A stretch of DNA of 22,262 bases from CAZGWJ01 sp964529445 (GTDB lineage Bacteria; Oederibacteriota; Muellerivitia; Muellerivitales; Muellerivitaceae), in assembly GCA_964529445.1 (NCBI GenBank), contig CAZGWJ010000041.1, positions 1-22,262 on the forward strand, written 5' to 3'. The notes under the pieces were generated by a model that was not told the DNA's origin, searched no databases, and saw only the letters and a program-made list of their open reading frames with translations. Position 1 is the stretch's first letter. Each line of letters starts with the position of its first letter. This document shows, piece after piece, positions 8,932-15,217 of this stretch. Both the position numbers and the translations under genes were made by a program.

Positions 8932-10677
8932 ATGACGAATCCGGAAACCCTGAACCAACCCGGCTCCCGGCGCCGCACGCTCATCACCCTGCGGTTCCTC
9001 TCCCTGGTCATCCTGGTGGCCCTCCTGATGTCCCGTCGCTCCCGGGACCTTTACGATCCCGAAGCGTTGATCCTCCTCGGCCTGTACCTGGCCTCGATCG
9101 TCGCCATGTTCCTCCTGAAGACCTCCTTCTTCGAGGGGAAGCCCGTGTTGTTCTCGCTGTTCGCCCTCGATACGCTCCTGGTCTCCACGGGGTTGTACCT
9201 CTCCGGCTTGCGCGAGTGGGACCTGGTCGCCTTCTACTTCCTCACCATCCTCCTGGCGGCCCTGGCCGGCGACGTGAAGGCCGGTGCCGGCATCGGGGTC
9301 CTCTCCTGCCTCCTATATTTCGGGCTTCAATGGCGCCTCACCGGGCAGGGGCCCGCCCTCGATACGCCGGAACTCCTCAAATATCCCTTCCTGATGGTCG
9401 TGGCCCTCTTCAGCGGCTACCTGGCCGCCGACTCCCGGGCGCGGGAGGAAATGGCCCGGCACATGGGGAGCATCAACGAGGCCATCAGCGAGCAGGCGGA
9501 CCGCGCTATCCAGAAACTGGTGGCCTCCGAACGCCACCTGGCGGCCCTGGTCCTCTACCACCGTCTCATCCTGGGGAGCATCCAGACCGGCATCGTGGTG
9601 GTGCACCACGACGGGCGGGTCAAGACCTTCAACCCGGCGGCGGCTCGGATCACCGGGGTGGAGGGGAACCGGGCGGAGGGCCGCTTGCTTTCGGAACTGC
9701 CGGATTCCTTCAGGCCCGTGGCCGAGCTCATGGAGCGCAGTCTTCGGGAGGGGAAACCCTACCTCCAGGAGAACCTGGTGATCCAGGACGACCGCGGCGA
9801 GGGCTTGCCGGTCTCGCTCCAGACGCAACTGCTCTCCGGGGGCGGGGGCGGGGCACTCGGGGTCATCGCCACGATCAAGGACCTCTCGCTGGTGAAGCAG
9901 ATGGAGCTCCAAATGCGCCGTTCCGAGAAGCTGGCGGGACTGGGCGAGATGGCCGCCGCGGTGGCCCACGAGATCAAGAATCCCCTGAATGCCGTGCTGG
10001 GGTTCGCCCAGCGGCTGTCGGCGAAGCTGGACGACCCCCGCCTGCGCGATTATGCCGGGATCATCGTGACCGAGGTCAACCGCATGGCGGCCATCGTCAA
10101 CGACGTGCTCGAGTACAACCGTTACCGGGCCCCCGAGAAGAAACCGGCCGACCTGGCCGGGATCCTCGACGAGGTCCTGGTCCTGGTCGCTGATCGGGCC
10201 GCGAAGGCGGGGGTGGAGGTCGCGGTCGAGGCGGATCCCCTCCTCCCGCCGGTCCCCATGGACCGGGACAAGATGAAACAGGTGCTCCTGAACCTGGTCC
10301 TCAACGCCGTCAACGCCATGGAGAACGGCGGGACGCTCGCGGTGAGGGTGCGCATGGAGACGGGGGCGCTTCCGGCCGGACAGGAAACCGACCCGGACCG
10401 GACCCTGCTCCAGCAGGTTTTCCTCCAGCAGAGGATGGTTTCCGTCACCGTGAGGGACACGGGTTGCGGCATCGCCCGGGAGAACCTGCAGAAGATCTTC
10501 GATCCCTTCTTCACCACGAAGACCTCCGGCACGGGCCTGGGGCTGAGCGTCTGCCACAAGATCGTCGAGTCCCACGGGGGGTTCATGCACGTGGAAAGCC
10601 GGCTGGGGGAAGGCAGCGAGTTCTCGTTCTACCTGCCGCTTCCGGAGGAAAGGGAGGCCGCGTATGCCGTCGCCTGA
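8932..10677 (+). CDS. Membrane histidine kinase with PAS domain, NtrB/AtoS-like core
   Basis: A 581-residue kinase. The N-terminal ~160 residues form about five to six hydrophobic membrane segments with short loops, so sensing is probably in or near the membrane. A linker and a PAS domain (~205-315) follow, then HisKA with H346 in AHEIKNPLNAV and HATPase with N458, RDTGCGI at ~508 and SGTGLGLSV at ~532. The HATPase domain has a ~25-residue insert before the G1 box. In-frame starts are GTG 8902, ATG 8929 and ATG 8932. I chose 8932 because the sigma-54 promoter predicts transcripts starting near 8900 and GAGG lies 7 nt before this ATG. Its 3' end overlaps the next gene, a receiver and its likely partner, by 14 nt. 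Confidence 0.9.
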   Translation: MTNPETLNQPGSRRRTLITLRFLSLVILVALLMSRRSRDLYDPEALILLGLYLASIVAMFLLKTSFFEGKPVLFSLFALDTLLVSTGLYLSGLREWDLVAFYFLTILLAALAGDVKAGAGIGVLSCLLYFGLQWRLTGQGPALDTPELLKYPFLMVVALFSGYLAADSRAREEMARHMGSINEAISEQADRAIQKLVASERHLAALVLYHRLILGSIQTGIVVVHHDGRVKTFNPAAARITGVEGNRAEGRLLSELPDSFRPVAELMERSLREGKPYLQENLVIQDDRGEGLPVSLQTQLLSGGGGGALGVIATIKDLSLVKQMELQMRRSEKLAGLGEMAAAVAHEIKNPLNAVLGFAQRLSAKLDDPRLRDYAGIIVTEVNRMAAIVNDVLEYNRYRAPEKKPADLAGILDEVLVLVADRAAKAGVEVAVEADPLLPPVPMDRDKMKQVLLNLVLNAVNAMENGGTLAVRVRMETGALPAGQETDPDRTLLQQVFLQQRMVSVTVRDTGCGIARENLQKIFDPFFTTKTSGTGLGLSVCHKIVESHGGFMHVESRLGEGSEFSFYLPLPEEREAAYAVA

Positions 10678-11059
10678 GAGGACCCTGTTGGTGGCCGAGG
10701 ACGAGAAAGCGTCGCTCTACCTGTATTTCGAGGAGTTGGGTGAGGAGGGGTACCGGGTGCTGACGGCCGAGAACGGTCTGCAGGTCCTGGGCACGCTCGA
10801 GGACCGGAGGGTGGACCTCCTGGTGACCGACGTGAAGATGCCGGACATGCACGCCTTCGACATGATCCCCCTCGTGCGGGCCGAGTACCCGGATCTGCCC
10901 ATCATCGTGGTTTCGGCGTACCGGGGGCTGGAGGACGATTTCCATCTGCGGGGTTTCGCGATCGACGCCTTCCTCACCAAGCCGGTGGATATGCGGGTGT
11001 TGAAGGCGAAGGTGCGCGAGATCCTGGAGAAGTGCGCGAAGAAGACGCAGGTCGCGTGA
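10664..11059 (+). CDS. Single-domain response regulator
   Basis: A 131-residue stand-alone receiver with the acidic residues E12/D13/E14 near strand 1, phospho-acceptor D56 in LLVTDVKMPDM, S84 and K106 in LTKPVD. All phosphorylation residues are present and there is no output domain, as in Spo0F- or CheY-type proteins. GGAGG precedes the ATG by 6-7 nt, and the start lies inside the kinase gene (14-nt overlap), so the two are almost certainly co-expressed and probably partners. The missing output means the final target must be another protein. Confidence 0.92.
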   Translation: MPSPERTLLVAEDEKASLYLYFEELGEEGYRVLTAENGLQVLGTLEDRRVDLLVTDVKMPDMHAFDMIPLVRAEYPDLPIIVVSAYRGLEDDFHLRGFAIDAFLTKPVDMRVLKAKVREILEKCAKKTQVA

Positions 11060-11081
11060 TTGCGAGAAAGAGAGGTGGATC

Positions 11082-11660
11082 ATGAGGATCCTCTTGGTTT
11101 TGCTGGTGGTGATGACGGCCGCGGTCTGCGGAGCCCGGGACCTGACGGTCGAGCTGGACGGGGGCCGGAAGGTCATGCTGTTGGAGGACAACACGTGGGA
11201 ATTCGTCCACGAGAAATCCTTCGACGGGACGCTCCCGGAGCAGGCTTCCCTGGCGGTGGGCGTCTGGGACGCCTACCTGAAGCACGAGAAGGGCAAGTAC
11301 GGGATGCAGAGCGTGGGCCTCTTCATCGATTACGTGAATCGGACCGCCCTGCGGATCGTGGGCGTCGCGGCCCACGTGATCATCCGCGATCCCTTCGGGA
11401 ACGTGTTGAACGAATTCACGAGGGAGGATCCGGTGGCGATCCACCCCAAGGGACGGCTGAAGAACAACCTTTCCCTCGCCTGGAAGGACAATCCCTTCGT
11501 CGAGGGGGAGATGTACGACAAGCTGGCCCCGGCCGCCCTGCACAAGACTGTCCAGGTCGAGGCGCGGATCGTGAAGGTGGTCTTCGAGGACGGCACCGTG
11601 CTGTCGGACAAGAGCCCCGGAAAGATGGCGGACGCCGGCGTCCCGGCCGCGAAGAACTGA
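11082..11660 (+). CDS. Exported protein of unknown function with DGGRKVMLLEDNTWEFV motif
   Basis: 192 residues. The first ~18 form a Sec-type signal peptide (MRIL, then a hydrophobic core and a CGA region), so the mature protein is periplasmic or external. Mature residues begin with a strand-turn-strand motif in which a gene-encoded basic residue is followed by LLEDNTWEFV; this resembles the start of DUF3157-type small exported proteins. The rest is a predicted beta-rich domain with no catalytic motif I recognise. GAGAGGTGG precedes the ATG, and the gene follows the receiver by 22 nt, so it is likely the third gene of the sigma-54-controlled operon. It might be a periplasmic accessory of the kinase, but that is inference from position only. 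Confidence 0.8.
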   Translation: MRILLVLLVVMTAAVCGARDLTVELDGGRKVMLLEDNTWEFVHEKSFDGTLPEQASLAVGVWDAYLKHEKGKYGMQSVGLFIDYVNRTALRIVGVAAHVIIRDPFGNVLNEFTREDPVAIHPKGRLKNNLSLAWKDNPFVEGEMYDKLAPAALHKTVQVEARIVKVVFEDGTVLSDKSPGKMADAGVPAAKN

Positions 11661-12017
11661 GATGGGGTCCGACAGCGCTATCCGCGGGAGAGCGGGTGGG
11701 AACCCGGGATGGAAGGTGGATCGTGACGGGAACGGGCGTTTGGGGTTCCTCACGGACAGGGCCTTCGCACAGGGATGAAGGATCTTCCTCTTTCCGGCAA
11801 GGTTCGATCCATGGGAAGCGGCTCGATCCTGCGGCAGTCCGATCGAGTGTGCTCCAGTGGTCCGCCGCCTGGGCGCATGTCCTAGGAAAAATTCCGAGAT
11901 GGAAGGAGTGCATATTCCCTGTTCGGACCCGATAATTCGAAAAAACGGGAATGCGCGAAGCGCGTCTTGCCTATACTATTGCGCGGCAAGGTTAATCGAT
12001 ACCTGTTCAGGAAAAAC
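11661..12017. other. Intergenic region upstream of the first atypical LuxR-type regulator
   Basis: 357 bp without a supported gene. A TATACT at 11972-11977 could be a -10 element, but no matching -35 is present. CTTGC (11966-11970) and GCAAG (11986-11990) form a short inverted repeat around it. No terminator with a T run is seen after the exported-protein gene. Confidence 0.4.
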
Positions 12018-12689
12018 GTGAAAACCCACACTGCTCCCCGGCGCATCTTCCTGATCGAATGGCGCGCCATAGCGCGACATTTCCTTACGCGGCTTTTCGA
12101 GGATTCGCCTGATTTCACCTTTGCCGGCTGGTCCGATACGGCACGGATCAGCACGGAGAGCATCCTGGCCCGCAAACCCGACCTGGTCCTGACCGACATG
12201 TTTCTTTGCGACCTGTCGGGTCTTCACCTCACCGAGCGGCTCGCCAGGGAGGCCCCGCATCTTCCGGTCTTCATGTACGGTTTGACGGACGATGCGGCCT
12301 ATCCCGTCATGGCCCTGGAGGCGGGTGCCAAGGGGTACACCAACGCCACGCACGAGAACCCGGATTCGCTCCTGCAGGGCATCCACAAGGTGCTCAAGGG
12401 GGAGAATTATCTGGGGGGCGGGGCGGCCGAATGCGTGGCCCAGGTCATGGCGCGGGACGGCTCCGACCGCAAGGCCCGGCCATCCCAGGTGCTTTCCCCC
12501 AGGGAATTCAGGGTCTTCCATCTCATCGGGGAGGGCATGACCACGGGGGAGATCGCCCAGAACCTCACCCTCAGCAAGAAGACCGTGCTGGCCCACCGGG
12601 CCAGCATCCAACGGAAGATGGGGTATCGCACCTCGGCCCAGTTGATGCACTTCGCCGTGCGCTGGTACTGCCACCAGGGAATGCATTGA
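12018..12689 (+). CDS. Atypical NarL/LuxR-type regulator with degenerate receiver domain
   Basis: 223 residues: a receiver-like domain (~8-125) and a LuxR-type helix-turn-helix (~148-212, with LSPREF, EIAQNLTLSKKTVLAHR and IQRKMG). The putative phospho-acceptor D60 in LVLTDMF is kept, but the acidic pair that binds Mg2+ is replaced by E14-W15, the Thr/Ser position is G88, and the conserved Lys is replaced (GYTNAT where GYLLKD is usual). Normal phosphorylation is therefore unlikely, and it probably binds DNA constitutively or responds to another cue. GTG 12018 was chosen because AGGA lies 5 nt upstream and the N-terminus then matches its neighbour; an upstream TTG at 11967 would add 17 residues. 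It is a tandem paralog of the next gene. Confidence 0.88.
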   Translation: MKTHTAPRRIFLIEWRAIARHFLTRLFEDSPDFTFAGWSDTARISTESILARKPDLVLTDMFLCDLSGLHLTERLAREAPHLPVFMYGLTDDAAYPVMALEAGAKGYTNATHENPDSLLQGIHKVLKGENYLGGGAAECVAQVMARDGSDRKARPSQVLSPREFRVFHLIGEGMTTGEIAQNLTLSKKTVLAHRASIQRKMGYRTSAQLMHFAVRWYCHQGMH

Positions 12690-12884
12690 ACCGCTTTTTC
12701 GGCGGCCTGATAGCCCCTCCCGCGAATATCCTTCCGCCTTATTCCCGCTGAACATATCTGGATCGGTCGATGCGTTGCGCGGGCCGAACGATCGGGCCGG
12801 GGGAAAAGCTCGGGAGGGTGGCTTGATCCGCCGCTTCTTCCGAAAAACGCGCCTCCCGTGAACCATTCATTCGGGCCCCGCGTC

Positions 12885-12903
12885 CTACCGGTAGGGCCGG
12901 TAG
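12885..12903. promoter_or_regulatory. Inverted repeat 27 bp before the second LuxR-type gene
   Basis: CTACCGG (12885-12891) and CCGGTAG (12897-12903) form a perfect 7-bp inverted repeat with a 5-base spacer. The left part, CTACCGGTAG, is itself a palindrome, so CCGGTAG also occurs twice in direct orientation. It resembles the heptamer sites used by NarL-type regulators and lies just upstream of the start, so it could be an operator or a leader hairpin. There is no T run, so it is not a terminator. Confidence 0.4.
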
Positions 12904-12929
12904 AAGATTGAACCAGGCAGGTGGCCATC

Positions 12930-13610
12930 ATGGGGAAGAAGAAGATCTACCTTGTCGAGTGGCGTTACATACCCCGTTTCTTCCTGACGCGGATGATCCA
13001 GGAAACGCCCGACCTGGAATTGGCCGGGTGGACCGACAAGCCGGACATCGCCACCGCGAGCATCCTGGCCCGCCAGCCGGACCTCGTCATGACGGACGTG
13101 TTCTTCCACGACCTGGCGGGCATCCGGCTGGCCGCCCGGCTCCGCAGGGAGGCGCCGCGACTTCCCGTCCTGCTGTATTCCCTGGTGGACGATCCCCTCT
13201 GCATCCTGATGGCCATGGAAGCAGGCGCCAAGGGGTTCTCGAACGCAACCCGGGAGACGCCGGAGGCGCTCGTCCAGGGCATGAGGCGGTTGATGAAGGG
13301 TGAGACCTACCTCGGAGGCGGTGCTGCGGAATGCGTGGCCCAGGTGGTGGCCCGCAGCGGGTCGGTGCGGAAGGCCACTCCCGCCACGATCCTCTCGGGT
13401 CGGGAGATGAAGGTCTTCCACCTGCTCGGGCAGGGGATGAGCACGCGCGAGATCGCCCGGAACATGGGCATCCACATCAAGACCGTCCTGACGCACCGGG
13501 CCGCCACCCAGAGGAAGCTGGGGCTCAAGGATTCGGCCAAGCTCGTCCATTTCTCCGTGCGCTGGTACTGTCGGCAGGGATTGGGATCGTCCGGCGAGGA
13601 CCGGGAATAA
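12930..13610 (+). CDS. Atypical NarL/LuxR-type regulator with degenerate receiver domain, second copy
   Basis: 226 residues and the same architecture as the preceding gene: receiver-like domain (~4-122) and LuxR-type helix-turn-helix (~145-208, with LSGREM, EIARNMGIHIKTVLTHR and TQRKLG). The acidic pair is again E10-W11, D56 is kept, S84 is kept, and the Lys loop is again changed (GFSNAT, with A106 at the Lys position). The two proteins also share the unusual segment GGGAAECVAQV between the domains and the ending RWYC-QG. ATG 12930 is preceded by AGGTGG 5 nt upstream. The shared substitutions mean they were fixed before or at the duplication and kept since, which argues for function. The target genes are unknown. 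Confidence 0.88.
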   Translation: MGKKKIYLVEWRYIPRFFLTRMIQETPDLELAGWTDKPDIATASILARQPDLVMTDVFFHDLAGIRLAARLRREAPRLPVLLYSLVDDPLCILMAMEAGAKGFSNATRETPEALVQGMRRLMKGETYLGGGAAECVAQVVARSGSVRKATPATILSGREMKVFHLLGQGMSTREIARNMGIHIKTVLTHRAATQRKLGLKDSAKLVHFSVRWYCRQGLGSSGEDRE

Positions 13611-13658
13611 TTCCGGGGCCACTGTTCCCGAAGCTCCCGATGCGCGCGGGTTTCTGTT

Positions 13659-14237
13659 ATGAACGCGAAGCGGAGGCGCTATCGTAGGAACGGTCTTCCC
13701 CCGGACGAAGCGGGAGGAGTCTTGTCGATCCGGTTTCCGCGAGGCGGTGACAGCTTGGAGACGAGCGCCATTCCCGGGACATCCTCCTGGGGCTTCCTTC
13801 CGACGACGGAGCATCTGCGGTGCGAGATCCAGGGCGCCCTGCTCGAGTGGCTGGGGCCGGATGTCGACCTGTCGCCGTCCGGCGATTTGGCACGGCCGGG
13901 TCATCGCTCCGGGTTTCGGATCCTGGGTGCCCGCCAGGGATTTCTGGAACTGTCCCTCTGCCCGGACTTCGTCCGTCGGTTGACCGCGATTCCCCGGGCC
14001 AAAACCGGATCTTCGAACGGCGGGGATGACGTATGCCGTGACTTCGTGCTGATTTGCGCCGGGCGCCTGCTCAAACTCCTGGCGGGCTCCCATTCCCCCG
14101 ATTTCGTCCTCGAGAAGGTGAAGGAATATGCGCCCTCCCGGGTTCCCGAGCGGAACCCCGACCAGTCCGTCACGTTCTCGTCGGGGGGAGGCCTGATCCG
14201 GGTCCGGTTGTGGTGGGGAAGCGGGAGCCGCGGGTGA
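13659..14237 (+). CDS. Hypothetical protein, possible divergent CheX/CheC-like fold
   Basis: 192 residues, no signal peptide, and a very basic N-terminus. I do not recognise the family with confidence. The order of elements resembles CheX-type domains: a helix (~50-66), a strand-rich part with GFRILGARQGFLELSL (~85-100), a helix DDVCRDFVLICAGRLLKLLAG (~123-143) and a C-terminal strand pair ending IRVRLWW. If so, the catalytic ExxN motif is missing (DFVL at the matching place). ATG 13659 lacks a Shine-Dalgarno sequence; TTG 13722 has GGGAGGAG a few bases upstream and may be the real start. It lies 48 bp after the second LuxR-type gene on the same strand, so it may belong to that unit. Confidence 0.55.
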   Translation: MNAKRRRYRRNGLPPDEAGGVLSIRFPRGGDSLETSAIPGTSSWGFLPTTEHLRCEIQGALLEWLGPDVDLSPSGDLARPGHRSGFRILGARQGFLELSLCPDFVRRLTAIPRAKTGSSNGGDDVCRDFVLICAGRLLKLLAGSHSPDFVLEKVKEYAPSRVPERNPDQSVTFSSGGGLIRVRLWWGSGSRG

Positions 14238-14295
14238 TCCGCGGTTGTTCCGCCGTTCGACGGACCGGATGTCGGCCACAAGGTGGGGAGTATCT

Positions 14296-14583
14296 ATGAG
14301 GGTCAGGAATATCAACGGGACCGGCGAACACACCTGCCGTTGCGGGACCTGGCTGGATCATTGGAAGAACTTCAGCAAGCAGGACCTCCCGGAGTTCTGC
14401 CCGGTCACGGCTTGCGTGCAGAAGCCGGAGGTGGGTGCGCACGTCCAGCGCGACATCTTCGCGGACAACCATTGGTTCATCGTGCCGCTCTGCAGGAAGC
14501 ACAACGCCATGACCGGCCAGGCGTTGGTCCTGAACGACTGGATTCGCCTGGTGTCGTCGGACACCCGCTTCACCTGCGATTAG
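14296..14583 (+). CDS. Small Cys/His-rich protein, HNH-like treble-clef
   Basis: 95 residues. C14-R-C16, C35 and C40 plus H49, C66 and the C-R-K-H-N ending at N70 suggest one or two bound zinc ions. The string GAHVQ followed ~15 residues later by PLCRKHN resembles a degenerate HNH/treble-clef core as found in a widespread family of short hypothetical proteins. Without a full catalytic motif I would not call it a nuclease. ATG 14296 was chosen because GGGGAG lies 5 nt upstream; the frame extends back to 14245 but those residues look non-coding. It stands alone after the CheX-like gene, with a long non-coding region behind it. Confidence 0.75.
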   Translation: MRVRNINGTGEHTCRCGTWLDHWKNFSKQDLPEFCPVTACVQKPEVGAHVQRDIFADNHWFIVPLCRKHNAMTGQALVLNDWIRLVSSDTRFTCD

Positions 14584-14693
14584 GGCGGACCGAAAGAAGA
14601 GGATTCGGGCCTGAATAAGGCCATGATACAACATTCGATTTCAGTCTTGTCCACGATAACCGCAAAGTTCACTACCCAGCCATCCCCTCACTC

Positions 14694-14831
14694 AGCATTC
14701 ATCGCGAAAATCACGCTCGAATGCTTGCCCATGAAGCAGAGCGAAGCACGCTTCATGACAGGCCTCTCCCGCTGGCCCCCCGATTCCCCCGTTCGCGGGA
14801 CCTTTGGCGGGGGATGCACACACGGGAGAGG
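14694..14831. repeat. Cluster of palindromes, REP/MITE-like
   Basis: Three successive perfect inverted repeats: AGCATTC/GAATGCT (14694-14700 and 14719-14725), CATGAAGC/GCTTCATG (14730-14737 and 14750-14757) and CCTCTCCCG/CGGGAGAGG (14763-14771 and 14823-14831). The CCTCTCCCG arm also occurs in the palindrome inside the GH31 gene. Another small hairpin, CCCTTTA/TAAAGGG, lies at 14884-14906 and is followed by GAGAGGGGG. Together they look like an extragenic palindromic element and its decayed relatives. A structured RNA is the alternative. Confidence 0.55.
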
Positions 14832-15017
14832 GACGAACCGGACAGGAACCACAAGTTCATGTCCGAGGGTTGTTCGCACTGGCCCCTTTAGGGCCCGTGT
14901 AAAGGGAGAGGGGGCTTTTCCGACGTTCTGTGTCCAAGCCCTTCCAAATTCGGAAAAGACCTCTCGGGATGGATTCCGGCAGGACCGGTCGGGGGATTAT
15001 AAGCTATCCGAACGGGG

Positions 15018-15071
15018 TGGTCTCCCGGGTTCCCGACAAGGGGTTATCATTACGGGGGATATCACTGGCCT
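15018..15071 (+). repeat. 54-bp direct repeat, copy A
   Basis: By hand alignment, 47 of 54 positions match 17239-17292, with no gaps. Shared blocks are tggtctcccgggttcccga, tatcattacg, gggatatc and tggcct. It lies 17 bp before the extended -10 promoter of the lipoprotein gene. It may be a regulator site shared with the toxin-antitoxin promoter, or one end of a duplicated or mobile segment. Confidence 0.75.
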
Positions 15072-15087
15072 AATCCGGGGGCCTTGC

Positions 15088-15096
15088 TGATATAAT
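15088..15096 (+). promoter_or_regulatory. Extended -10 promoter for the lipoprotein gene
   Basis: TGATATAAT is a perfect extended -10 (TGn followed by TATAAT) in otherwise GC-rich DNA. No good -35 is visible, which is tolerated by extended -10 promoters. The predicted leader is about 115 nt to the start at 15218. Confidence 0.55.
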
Positions 15097-15217
15097 TCTT
15101 TTCGACCATCCGGAACCTGACGCGAACAGCATGTGGCGAAAGTCTTGAAACGTTTGAGGGCCGGTTGGCTTCAAATAGGGTTCCGGCAGTCGATATTCCG
15201 TGGGGGGATCACTGCGG

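Larger units (their letters stand above)
14584..15217. other. Long non-coding region with stacked hairpins and a direct-repeat element
   Basis: 634 bp without a supported gene. It holds adjacent perfect inverted repeats (14694-14725, 14730-14757, 14763-14831 and 14884-14906), described separately, then the 54-bp direct-repeat copy at 15018-15071 and an extended -10 promoter at 15088-15096. The rest shows nothing recognisable. Confidence 0.6.

Noticed and set aside
8652..10193. Long plus-strand open frame overlapping the kinase gene
   Set aside because: It is a shadow frame of the GC-rich kinase gene, with Pro/Arg/Gly-rich nonsense composition and no domain.
11966..11990. Sigma-54 promoter before the first LuxR-type gene
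   Set aside because: The TTGC at 11979 has the right neighbourhood, but the invariant GG at -24 is GC.
12690..12712. Terminator after the first LuxR-type gene (CTTTTTCGGCGG)
   Set aside because: The T run lies inside the possible loop and not after a stem.
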